Source of the DNA: JAFGMQ01 sp036733345
GTDB lineage: Bacteria > Desulfobacterota > DSM-4660 > Desulfatiglandales > Desulfatiglandaceae
Assembly: GCA_036733345.1 (NCBI GenBank)
Contig: DAINAR010000046.1
Span: forward strand, 1 to 24,214
Direction of reading: 5' to 3'
DNA: 24,214 bases
The notes below the pieces were generated by a model. That model did not search any database. It saw nothing but the letters and a program-made list of their open reading frames with translations, and was not told the DNA's origin. The position numbers and the translations under genes were made by a program. Each line of letters opens with the position of its first letter. The stretch's first letter is position 1. Below, piece by piece: positions 1 to 6,982 of the stretch.

Positions 1-57
1 ATGATACAGAGCGGCGCCAATTACTCTTTAGTATGTGCTTGCCAGGAAAGCTTTATC

Positions 58-492
58 TTAATGTTTAACTTCAATTTTTTTTGGAGGATTAACCTCAACC
101 TTTGGGAGTATCAGCTTAAGAATACCATCCTTATACTGAGCATCTATCTTATCCGTTATTATCTCAGCAGGGATTCGGAAGCTGCGCTGAAACGATCCGT
201 AGTACCTTTCAACTCTATGGTAGTTCTCATTTTGGTCTTCCTTTTCCTGTTTCTTTTCACCTTTAACAGTAAGAATGCCATCTGAGAGATTTACGTCAAG
301 ATCCTTAACATCAATACCTGGCAACTCAGCGCTGATGACATAGTCCTTTTTATTTTCAGAGACATCAAATGCAGGTACCCATGTCTTTTCGTCATCGAAA
401 AAGGGGATCGTCAAGTCATTATTAAATAAACTGTCAAACATCCATCTGCGTGGAAAAATGCTGTCAGTTGTTCTTGGAATTAAATTAAACAT
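58..492 (-). CDS. Small heat-shock protein, Hsp20/alpha-crystallin family
   Basis: ATP-independent holdase chaperone of the cytoplasm that binds unfolding proteins. The 144-aa product has a short N-terminal arm (FNLIPRTTDSIFPRRW), then the alpha-crystallin domain from about residue 38 to 140. The domain includes DGILTVKGEKKQE and, near the end, the family signature KDGILKLILPK. A short Lys-rich C-terminal tail follows. Length is typical for bacterial class A Hsp20. An ATG five codons upstream (position 507) is in frame, but GGAGG lies directly behind that codon and 8 nt before the ATG at 492, so 492 is the better start. It is divergent from hisS and has no partner gene visible on its downstream side, where the window ends. 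Confidence 0.93.
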   Translation of the reverse strand: MFNLIPRTTDSIFPRRWMFDSLFNNDLTIPFFDDEKTWVPAFDVSENKKDYVISAELPGIDVKDLDVNLSDGILTVKGEKKQEKEDQNENYHRVERYYGSFQRSFRIPAEIITDKIDAQYKDGILKLILPKVEVNPPKKIEVKH

Positions 493-543
493 AATATATA
501 CCTCCATGTCTTATCTTGTTGTTATCATTTGATTAAAAGATAA

Positions 544-669
544 TCATAGATTTTTATTCTTCAAGGCTTTTGATATATTTTTTTCTGCAGACTCTTTATT
601 GAACCAGCCTGAAAACTCAAAAAGTAGAAAATCGTTATATTCCGATCCTGTCAGATTTTTATTACCCAT
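544..669 (-). CDS. Possible small protein of 41 aa, unrecognised
   Basis: An ATG-initiated ORF upstream of and co-directional with the Hsp20 gene, ending about 50 nt before it. The product begins MGNKNLTGSEYNDFLLFEFS and ends in a Lys/Asn-rich stretch. It has a hydrophobic/aromatic middle, no signal peptide and no recognisable domain. No good ribosome binding site precedes the ATG. It could be the first gene of a two-gene unit with hsp20 or a chance ORF in A+T-rich DNA. Confidence 0.25.
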   Translation of the reverse strand: MGNKNLTGSEYNDFLLFEFSGWFNKESAEKNISKALKNKNL

Positions 670-711
670 AGCCAGAGAGAGTTGAATTAATATTAAGTTA
701 AATTTAAAATG

Positions 712-741
712 TTGACTGAATACATTGCCTTCTGGTAGTAA
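712..741 (+). promoter_or_regulatory. Candidate promoter for hisS-aspS
   Basis: TTGACT (712-717), an 18-nt spacer and TAGTAA (736-741) resemble a housekeeping sigma-70 promoter about 40 nt before the hisS start. Assigned by eye only. Confidence 0.35.
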
Positions 742-780
742 TTTTTTAAAATCGATATAAAGAAAGGAGCTAACAAATTT

Positions 781-2049
781 TTGGAATTTAATGCAATCAA
801 AGGTTTCAAAGATATACTGCCTGAGGAAGTAGAAAACTGGCAGTATCTTGATTTAGCCTTTCGCAGACTGTTTAATGCATTTGGGTTTCATGAGATTAAA
901 ACACCTCTCCTTGAAAAAAATGAGGTATTCAGCCGAAGTATAGGACAGGATACTGATATAGTTTCCAAAGAAATGTATTCTCTGCAAGACACAAGAGGGC
1001 AGGTTATAACATTGAGACCTGAAGCCACCGCTTCAGTTGTAAGAGCTTATATACAGCACAGGTTGTATGAGAAAAATCCGGTACAGAAGCTCTATTCGAT
1101 TGGACCGATGTTCAGGCGCGAGCGTCCCCAGAAGGGTAGATTCAGACAGTTTTATCAGATAAACGCAGAGTTGATTGGTGACCCTGGACCGAAAAGTGAT
1201 GCAGATATAATTGCAATGGCTGTTTATCTGTTTGAAACCATAGGGCTCGGTGGTCTTATACTTAATCTAAATTCTCTTGGATGTCCTATCTGCCGCTCAG
1301 ATTTTAGGGATGAGCTTAAAGAATATCTGGAGCAAAAAAAAGGCTTATTATGTGAAGATTGCCAGAGAAGATCTGAAACAAATCCTTTAAGGGTTTTTGA
1401 CTGTAAACTTGATGAATGCAGAAATATTGTATCAGATGCTCCGTCTATCCTTGAATTTCTCTGTGCGAACTGCAAAGAACACTTTGAGTCTTTACAGCGT
1501 TATCTCAAAAGCCTGAACATAACTTATATATTGAATCATAAGCTTGTGCGAGGGCTTGACTACTACACCAGGACTACCTTTGAGATTCAGACGGAGCAAC
1601 TGGGAGCTCAAAATGCAATTGCCGGCGGAGGCAGATATGATGGGCTTGTAAATTTGCTAGGGGGGCCTGATCACCCTGCAATTGGTTTTGCGATAGGTGT
1701 CGAGAGAGTTATTGCACTCCTTGAGGAGAAAAAATTGATGCAAATGAAAACTCCTGATCTCTTTATTGCGGCATTAGGAGAACCTGCTGAAATTATATCA
1801 TTTAACTGGATAATGGACCTGAGAAAATCAGGAATCCGGGTGGAAACTGATTATGGAGCAAAAAGTTTAAAAGCTCAAATGAAAAGGGCCGACCGCCTTG
1901 GAGCAAAAAATGTCCTTATCATAGGTGATGATGAATTGGCATCGAGTAAGGCAGTATTCAGGAATATGGCTACTAAGGAGCAGCAGGAATTGAATATTGA
2001 AAACATTCTGGATAATATCAGGAAAGTGTTGAATTACGATGGAAAATAA
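781..2049 (+). CDS. hisS: Histidyl-tRNA synthetase
   Basis: Charges tRNA-His with histidine (class II aminoacyl-tRNA synthetase, cytoplasmic homodimer). The 422-aa product has usual length. Visible signatures: the N-terminal KGFKDILP, motif 2 MFRRERPQKGRFRQFYQ (about 110-126), the histidine-A motif GLDYYTRTTFE (258-268) and motif 3 GFAIGVERV (302-310). A Cys-rich insertion (GCPIC near 168, CEDC near 191, further Cys to 231) is seen in many bacterial HisRS. The C-terminal anticodon-binding domain runs from about 325. The start is TTG: no in-frame ATG or GTG lies nearby, and AAAGGAG lies 11 nt upstream. It overlaps aspS by 11 nt, so the two are probably translationally coupled. Confidence 0.97.
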   Translation: MEFNAIKGFKDILPEEVENWQYLDLAFRRLFNAFGFHEIKTPLLEKNEVFSRSIGQDTDIVSKEMYSLQDTRGQVITLRPEATASVVRAYIQHRLYEKNPVQKLYSIGPMFRRERPQKGRFRQFYQINAELIGDPGPKSDADIIAMAVYLFETIGLGGLILNLNSLGCPICRSDFRDELKEYLEQKKGLLCEDCQRRSETNPLRVFDCKLDECRNIVSDAPSILEFLCANCKEHFESLQRYLKSLNITYILNHKLVRGLDYYTRTTFEIQTEQLGAQNAIAGGGRYDGLVNLLGGPDHPAIGFAIGVERVIALLEEKKLMQMKTPDLFIAALGEPAEIISFNWIMDLRKSGIRVETDYGAKSLKAQMKRADRLGAKNVLIIGDDELASSKAVFRNMATKEQQELNIENILDNIRKVLNYDGK

Positions 2050-3859
2050 TGAAGATATTGTTGTTAACTCTCTGGGAAAATGGAAGAGAACACATAGTTG
2101 CGGTAGACTCAGGGCTGAAGATGTGGGCCGGAATGTTACCCTGATGGGATGGGTAAACAGCAGGCGTGATCTTGGCAACCTGATTTTTATTGATATTAGG
2201 GATCGCGAAGGAATTACCCAGATCGTATTCGATCCGCAGATAGACATCCAAAGCCACCAAAAGGCTCATGTGTTACGAAATGAGTGGGTGCTTGCTGTAA
2301 AAGGTAAGGTATTTTCCCGTATTGATGGTCAGAAAAATCCCAAACTGCCGACAGGGGATATAGAAATAAGGGTATCTGAACTGAAAATCCTTAACCGAAC
2401 CGAGACACCTCCTTTTCAAATTGATGGGGCTGTAGACGCTTCTGAGGCCCTTAGGTTAAAATACCGTTATCTGGAACTTCGAAGGCCGCAGGTCTTCAAC
2501 ACGCTTTATAAACGTCATTTGATTGGTTCCTGTATCAGAAGTTTTTTAAACAAAAAAGGATTTGTAGATGTAGAGACTCCTTTCCTGACCAAAAGCACCC
2601 CTGAAGGAGCAAGGGACTATCTTGTACCCAGCAGAGTAAGCAGGGGGCTTTTTTATGCACTGCCTCAGTCTCCCCAGCTCTTTAAGCAATTGCTTATGGT
2701 AGCAGGCTTTGACCGGTACTATCAGATAGTAAAATGTTTCCGTGATGAAGATCTCAGAGCGGACCGTCAGCCTGAATTTACCCAGGTTGATCTTGAAATG
2801 GCCTTCGTTGATGAAAATGACATAATGGAAGTCTTTGAAGGCATGATGGTCGAATTATTTAATGAAATACTGGGCTATAATATTTCTACTCCTATCCGCC
2901 GTCTGGAATACCATGAAGCAATGGATCGTTTTGGAACGGACAGGCCTGATATGCGCTTTGATATGGAGATAAAGGATATAACCGATATTGCAAAAAGATC
3001 TGATTTTGGAATCTTCCTGCAGGCAATAAACAATGGAGGAGTTGTAAGGGCTATTACGGTAAAAAATGGAGCTGCTTCTTTTTCCAGAAAGAATCTGGAT
3101 GAACTTTCGGAATCAATAGGCGAATATGGTGCAAGAGGTTTGGCGTGGATAAAGGTCACTGATAATGGTTGGCAGTCTTCCCTTAGCAGGTTTTTCAAGG
3201 ATGAGGACAGGCATGAGATTAATATGAAACTTGCTGGCGAGCCGGGAGATTTGATTCTGGTTGTTGCTGACAGTCCTGAAACAACCAACCGGGTGCTCGG
3301 GATTCTCCGTCTGGATGTTGCTAAGAAAATTGGGATAGTCAATAAGGACGAATATTCATTTGTCTGGATTACAAGATTTCCTTTATTGGAGTACAATGAA
3401 AAAGAGGTCAGACTTGAGGCAGTTCATCATCCGTTTACAGCTCCTGTCGAAGAGGATATAACTCTTTTGAATAATAATCCTGAACATGTAAGGGCCAGAT
3501 CCTATGATCTGGTCTTGAATGGTGTGGAGATTGGGGGCGGAAGCATAAGGATTCATGACATTGTAACACAAAAGAAGATGTTCAGCATTCTGGGTATTTC
3601 AGATGATGAGGCCCAGCAGAAATTCGGCTTTTTACTGGAGGCGTTGAAATACGGTGCCCCTCCCCACGGCGGTATGGCTTTGGGTTTTGACCGTTTAGTT
3701 GCACTTATGACAGGCACAGAATCAATACGCGAGGTTATAGCCTTTCCTAAAACAACAAGCGCAACCTGCCTTATGACCGATGCTCCCTCACAGGTAAATA
3801 TAAATCAGCTAAAAGAACTCGGCATTGCTCTCCTTGAGGAACCGGGTGCTCTGAACTGA
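2039..3859 (+). CDS. aspS: Aspartyl-tRNA synthetase
   Basis: Charges tRNA-Asp (class IIb synthetase). The 606-aa product has the bacterial architecture: N-terminal OB-fold anticodon-binding domain (GWVNSRRDLGNLIFIDIRDR), catalytic core with motif 2 FRDEDLRADRQPEFTQ, the large GAD insertion in the middle, and motif 3 GMALGFDRLVALMTG near the C-terminus. In the OB fold the residue after RRD is Leu, as in discriminating E. coli AspRS, rather than the His often seen in non-discriminating enzymes. Strict tRNA-Asp specificity is therefore an inference. The ATG lies inside the end of hisS (11-nt overlap). No clear terminator follows. Confidence 0.97.
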   Translation: MENNEDIVVNSLGKWKRTHSCGRLRAEDVGRNVTLMGWVNSRRDLGNLIFIDIRDREGITQIVFDPQIDIQSHQKAHVLRNEWVLAVKGKVFSRIDGQKNPKLPTGDIEIRVSELKILNRTETPPFQIDGAVDASEALRLKYRYLELRRPQVFNTLYKRHLIGSCIRSFLNKKGFVDVETPFLTKSTPEGARDYLVPSRVSRGLFYALPQSPQLFKQLLMVAGFDRYYQIVKCFRDEDLRADRQPEFTQVDLEMAFVDENDIMEVFEGMMVELFNEILGYNISTPIRRLEYHEAMDRFGTDRPDMRFDMEIKDITDIAKRSDFGIFLQAINNGGVVRAITVKNGAASFSRKNLDELSESIGEYGARGLAWIKVTDNGWQSSLSRFFKDEDRHEINMKLAGEPGDLILVVADSPETTNRVLGILRLDVAKKIGIVNKDEYSFVWITRFPLLEYNEKEVRLEAVHHPFTAPVEEDITLLNNNPEHVRARSYDLVLNGVEIGGGSIRIHDIVTQKKMFSILGISDDEAQQKFGFLLEALKYGAPPHGGMALGFDRLVALMTGTESIREVIAFPKTTSATCLMTDAPSQVNINQLKELGIALLEEPGALN

Positions 3860-4132
3860 ACAGGCTGGAAGGTTACAAATTAGAGGCCATTTTAAGAGTT
3901 CAATTCATATTTATCCTTGGTCATTGCAGCACTTTTCTAATTTTCATTATTGGTGAAGAGGAATGTCAGTGCTTTGTTCAAATCCGCCAGCCTTCGATTA
4001 GAGAGGGGCGGTTTCTCAAGACTCAATTTATATAGGGTGCTTTCAGCCAAGGCCCAGTCCGATGAGATTGAGGAAGGCCTTAAAGCTGGAGCTTATAGAT
4101 AACTGTGTAAGCTGATTGGTTCCCCGGATATC
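3860..4132 (+). other. Gene-free gap after aspS
   Basis: No ORF, RNA gene or strong hairpin with a T-run is recognisable here. It leads into transposase debris and may itself be older debris. Confidence 0.4.
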
Positions 4133-4280
4133 TTAAAGGAGATCACTTCTTTTTATTATCGCCACAAGAACATAAACAGACATGGCGATCCAAAAAAATG
4201 CTTTTACCTTTCTCTTTACGGAATTTATTCATGGGTAAAAAATCCATTAACTGTGAATAAACTAATTTTCCTGAATACAT
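4133..4280 (-). pseudogene. IS4-family (DUF4372-type) transposase remnant, both ends fused
   Basis: Starting from ATG at 4280 the minus strand reads MYSGKLVYSQLMDFLPMNKF, which resembles the N-terminus of DUF4372-containing IS4-family transposases. After about 24 codons the similarity jumps, in another frame, to FFWIAMSVYVLVAIIKRSD (about 4140-4205), which resembles the C-terminus of the same family. Almost the whole middle of the gene, including the DDE catalytic residues, is missing. It cannot be functional. Family assignment is from memory of conserved motifs. Confidence 0.6.
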
Positions 4281-4297
4281 AGGGCTTCCTGAATAAT

Positions 4298-5201
4298 TCA
4301 GCTGATTGTCATAAAAGACATTTTTAGATACAGCGACCGTAGCCAACAACTGTTCCAGTTGTTTTGCAAACGCAATTTGTGCTTTTTAAAATACAGGAAT
4401 AGAAAAACGGCGGCCAGCCATTTCTCCAGATTCATCACCAGGAAGCAGAGGGCGATGGCTGTTGCGCTGGTTGAGGCTAACCTGATCATCAGCCTTCCCA
4501 TGCTGAAGCACCTCTTTCCCTGTCCAATTCGTCCTGGTGAGCTTGAATAGCTTCCGCTCGAAGGTGGGCAGCGTTTTCAGGGGTTTCTTTTGGTGGCTTT
4601 CCCCATCTGGGGCTGGGACCTGACAGGCGGATCCGATGCTTTTTGCAGTAGCGCAAATTGTCTCGGGTTCGATTAATACGGTCGGCGTGAACCGATGCAG
4701 GATAAACCCAGCAGCTCCCTGTGGCATCATGGTCGTCATCCTTAACGTTTTTATCAGCTGCTCTGGCAACGATCACCCCCGTTCATGCTTTTTAGAACAT
4801 CGGCTGGAAACCGTTTTCGAAAATGAACCAGCATGGTGGGGTGGAAGGATCGATCCGTACTGAATGCCTTCATTCCACAGAAGTACTCAAGATAGAGGTT
4901 TTCCCTGATCTGTTCCACACACTCTTCATCCGTTACCCCAGGGCGCTCTTTGATGATCAAGGCTGCCAGGGCCATTCGTACCGACAATGCCGGAGGGCCT
5001 TTTCCATCGCTGGTCAGATTCCGGCAGTATTGCTCTTCAAATTCGTGTCAGGGAATTATACCAGCCAATCGAACCCATCGGTTGTCGGCCAGTAATTTAC
5101 CTCCAAACGGGAGATGGAACTCAACAAATTTTATCTGTTTTTCGCTGTGTCTTTACATAATTGTCCGTCGATTGGTGCAAGGGTTTTTGTAAAAATCGCA
5201 T
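4298..5201 (-). pseudogene. IS5/IS1182-like (DUF772) transposase remnant
   Basis: Minus-strand pieces in several frames reconstruct a decayed transposase. They are, in order: PFGGKLLADNRWVRLAGIIP; an in-frame TGA where homologues have Trp; HEFEEQYCRNLTSDGKGPPA; then LSVRMALAALIIKERPGVTD, EECVEQIRENLYLEYF and MLVHFRKRFPADVLKSMN, the DUF772-type N-terminal domain. A frameshift and a deletion then remove the catalytic core. The C-terminal part reappears as HADRINRTRDNLRYCKKHRI, RLSGPSPRWGKPPKE and, after another frameshift, FLVMNLEKWLAAVFLFLYF. The start is placed at ATG 5201. Dead, non-autonomous debris; terminal inverted repeats were not found. Confidence 0.75.
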
Positions 5202-5502
5202 GTTTTGCTTGCATTTTGCAACGCTCAATATAGCATATTTATAGAAATAATACAATAGGTTATATGTTATTCAGGAGACGCTAAGTATCAACAAAAAAGA
5301 AAAACAATTTTTTTATGACGAACTTCACCTCTGACTTCCAACGAAGTCGTTTTAAATTACATGAAGCGATGGCATTATAACTATATGAAATATTTAACGC
5401 TTCATTTGTTTTTTGACATGCTTCATTGTTCATAGGCTGCTTCAAAGAGGCATAACTTAGCTTTTTACGATGCCTTCATATTTTACTGGTACAATTTTTT
5501 TA
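5202..5502 (+). other. A+T-rich gap upstream of the aro promoter
   Basis: About 300 nt without a credible gene. A short direct repeat (GCTTCATTTGTT / GCTTCATTGTTC, near 5400-5430) flanks a TTGACA-like hexamer that lacks a good -10 at the right distance. No regulator-binding palindrome stands out. Confidence 0.4.
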
Positions 5503-5532
5503 TTGACAAAGACAGATATAATAGTCTAACGA
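5503..5532 (+). promoter_or_regulatory. Candidate promoter of the aro operon
   Basis: TTGACA (5503-5508) followed after 18 nt by TAACGA (5527-5532), or after 16 nt by TCTAAC. A perfect TATAAT at 5517 is only 8 nt from the TTGACA, so it would need a different -35. Layout matches the trp promoter, which also begins ATTGACA about 70-90 nt before its leader peptide. Confidence 0.5.
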
Positions 5533-5566
5533 TAAAAACCGATTAAATAAAAAACAGGATCTTTTG

Positions 5567-5650
5567 ATGGGCAAAAATATATTTTCATATTGGTGGTATA
5601 GCTATTCTTACTATGGCGCACCGGTTTGCCCATCGCTTATGAAGACTTAA
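5567..5650 (+). CDS. Aromatic amino-acid leader peptide of the aro operon (27 aa)
   Basis: Regulatory peptide whose translation rate senses charged tRNA. It starts MGKNIF and continues SYWWYSYSYY, then ends GAPVCPSLMKT. Residues 6-16 hold one Phe, two Trp and five Tyr, far above chance. AGGA lies 7 nt before the ATG. The peptide is followed by two terminators (see the attenuator entries) and then aroF, the first enzyme of the shikimate pathway. By analogy with classical attenuation, scarcity of Tyr-tRNA, and to a lesser degree Trp-tRNA or Phe-tRNA, would stall the ribosome at codons 6-16 and permit read-through. The peptide itself needs no other function. Confidence 0.88.
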   Translation: MGKNIFSYWWYSYSYYGAPVCPSLMKT

Positions 5651-5672
5651 CGTAATTTAAAATAAGAATAGT

Positions 5673-5716
5673 AAAGCCATGGGAAAATCGGAAGATTTTG
5701 CACCATGGCTTTTTTG
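5673..5716 (+). terminator. Attenuator terminator 1 of the aro leader
   Basis: AAAGCCATGG (5673-5682) pairs perfectly with CCATGGCTTT (5703-5712). An inner AAAATC/GATTTT helix (5684-5689/5694-5699) extends the hairpin. It is followed by a run of T, giving a strong intrinsic terminator before any structural gene. Confidence 0.88.
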
Positions 5717-5722
5717 TTTTTG

Positions 5723-5763
5723 AGGCCATGGTGACATTGATGACACTACGGCCTTTTATTTTG
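5723..5763 (+). terminator. Attenuator terminator 2 of the aro leader
   Basis: The arms 5723-5733 and 5744-5754 (AGGCC..GTG / CAC..GGCCT) form 11 positions with one mismatch and one G.U, loop 10 nt, followed by TTTTATTTT. It lies only about 10 nt after terminator 1. About 190 nt of untranslated leader then precede aroF. Confidence 0.7.
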
Positions 5764-5956
5764 ATTGAAAGAAATGGATTTTCAGTCTGTATAAAGTTAA
5801 CCATTTAAGGCTTGGATTAAAGTCAGGTAGAGGCACCTGAGTTAGCAGTTCTGATACAATCAGGCAGTGCATTCAGGAGGCAGGGAGTTAGAAAGGAAGG
5901 CTCTGGTAATAAATGGGATCCTGCAGGGCCATATTATTTTCAGGGAGGTATCAAGC

Positions 5957-6982
5957 ATGATTATTGTAATGAAGAAAAATGCCACGGAGCGACAAAGTGA
6001 AAGCGTTATCAAATGGATTGAGTCTGTAGGTTATAAGACCCACCCATCATTCGGCATTGACCGTACAATTATCGGCGCTGTCGGGGGAAACGGAGACGAA
6101 TATCTGAAATTTGCCGAATCCCTCCTTGGTGTTGAAAAAGCGGTACCTATCCTCAAACCTTATAAACTGGCGTCCAGAGAGGCAAGGGAAAACAGCTCTG
6201 TTATACGTATTGGCGACCTGGAAGTGGGAGGCCCCGGATTTATAGTAATGGCCGGGCCCTGTTCTATTGAGAGCGAAGAGCAGATAATGGAGTGCGCATT
6301 CATTGCCAAAAAGGGCGGCGCCGACATAATCAGGGGAGGGGCATTTAAGCCCCGGACATCGCCATACAGTTTCCAGGGAATGGAAGAAAAAGGTCTTAAG
6401 CTCCTGAGAAAGGCCGGAGACCGGACAAACCTGCCAATAGTAACCGAGGTAATGAATACCTCTGATGTGGGCCTGGTGGAAGAATACGCAGATATACTCC
6501 AGATAGGGGCCCGAAATGTCCAGAACTTCGCCCTTTTAAAAGAGGTAGGAAAGGCAAAAAAACCAGTCCTTCTTAAGCGCGGAATGATGACAACCATAGA
6601 AGAACTTCTCATGTCTGCTGAATATATAATCTCGTCGGGAAACGACAGGGTGATTTTGTGCGAGAGAGGCATAAGGACCTTTGAAACGGCTACCCGGAAT
6701 ACCCTTGACATAAGTGCAGTCCCGGTATTGAAAGAGCTGACCCACCTTCCTGTTATTGTAGATCCCAGCCATGCAGCCGGGCACTGGAAATATGTCCCGG
6801 CATTGACCAAAGGGGCACTTGCCGTGGGAGCCGACGGCGTCATGATTGAAGTTCACCAGGAACCCGAAAAGGCCGTGTCTGACGGCATGCAGTCTCTGAA
6901 GCCCGAGAGATTTTACCAGCTTATGGAAGAAATCAGGAACCTTGAATCCCTTATGAGGAAACAAACGGGGTCCAGCCAATGA
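5957..6982 (+). CDS. aroF: 3-deoxy-7-phosphoheptulonate (DAHP) synthase, type I-beta with N-terminal regulatory domain
   Basis: Condenses PEP and erythrose-4-phosphate to DAHP, the committed step of the shikimate pathway. The 341-aa product has an N-terminal ferredoxin-like domain (about 1-70, starting MIIVMKKNATE) and a TIM barrel. Barrel motifs are VMAGPCSIES (98-106), GGAFKPRTSPYSFQG (127-141) and VDPSHAAGH (268-276). The metal ligands C102, H272, E298 and D309 fall at the same numbers as in the Thermotoga maritima enzyme, whose N-terminal domain mediates Tyr/Phe feedback inhibition; the same control is inferred here. An in-frame GTG at 5867 would add 30 unconserved residues; GGGAGG 8 nt before ATG 5957 decides the start. 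It is the first gene of the operon and overlaps aroB by 4 nt. Confidence 0.97.
   Translation: MIIVMKKNATERQSESVIKWIESVGYKTHPSFGIDRTIIGAVGGNGDEYLKFAESLLGVEKAVPILKPYKLASREARENSSVIRIGDLEVGGPGFIVMAGPCSIESEEQIMECAFIAKKGGADIIRGGAFKPRTSPYSFQGMEEKGLKLLRKAGDRTNLPIVTEVMNTSDVGLVEEYADILQIGARNVQNFALLKEVGKAKKPVLLKRGMMTTIEELLMSAEYIISSGNDRVILCERGIRTFETATRNTLDISAVPVLKELTHLPVIVDPSHAAGHWKYVPALTKGALAVGADGVMIEVHQEPEKAVSDGMQSLKPERFYQLMEEIRNLESLMRKQTGSSQ

Larger units (their letters stand above)
5566..5755 (+). promoter_or_regulatory. Six-segment transcription attenuator of the aro operon
   Basis: Alternative pairings seen directly. 1:2 is GATGGGCAAA (5566-5575) with TTTGCCCATC (5625-5634), 10 bp perfect and including the leader start codon. 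2:3 is CCCATCGCTT (5629-5638) with AAGCCATGGG (5674-5683), 9 of 10 bp. 3:4 is terminator 1. 4:5 is CACCATGGCTTT (5701-5712) with GAGGCCATGGTG-type arm (5722-5733), 12 pairs including two G.U. 5:6 is terminator 2. A ribosome stalled at the Tyr/Trp codons leaves segment 2 free to pair with 3; the freed segment 4 can then capture 5. The Leu-Met-Lys-Thr-stop end of the peptide (5636-5650) places a terminating ribosome over segment 2, favouring 3:4. Confidence 0.8.

Noticed and set aside
1..285. 94-aa plus-strand ORF at the left edge
   Set aside because: Antisense to the well-supported Hsp20 gene; hydrophobic low-complexity translation.
5503..5522. TTGACA plus TATAAT as one promoter before the aro leader
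   Set aside because: Spacer is only 8 nt; the hexamers cannot act together.
3860..5566. tRNA or other structured RNA gene in the long gap
   Set aside because: No cloverleaf or known RNA motif could be recognised by eye.
5867..5956. GTG start extending aroF by 30 residues
   Set aside because: No ribosome site before it, and the extension is not like family N-termini; ATG 5957 has GGGAGG at good spacing.
6160..6843. 227-aa minus-strand ORF inside aroF
   Set aside because: Lies entirely within aroF, low-complexity Ser/Pro/Ile composition typical of an antisense frame.
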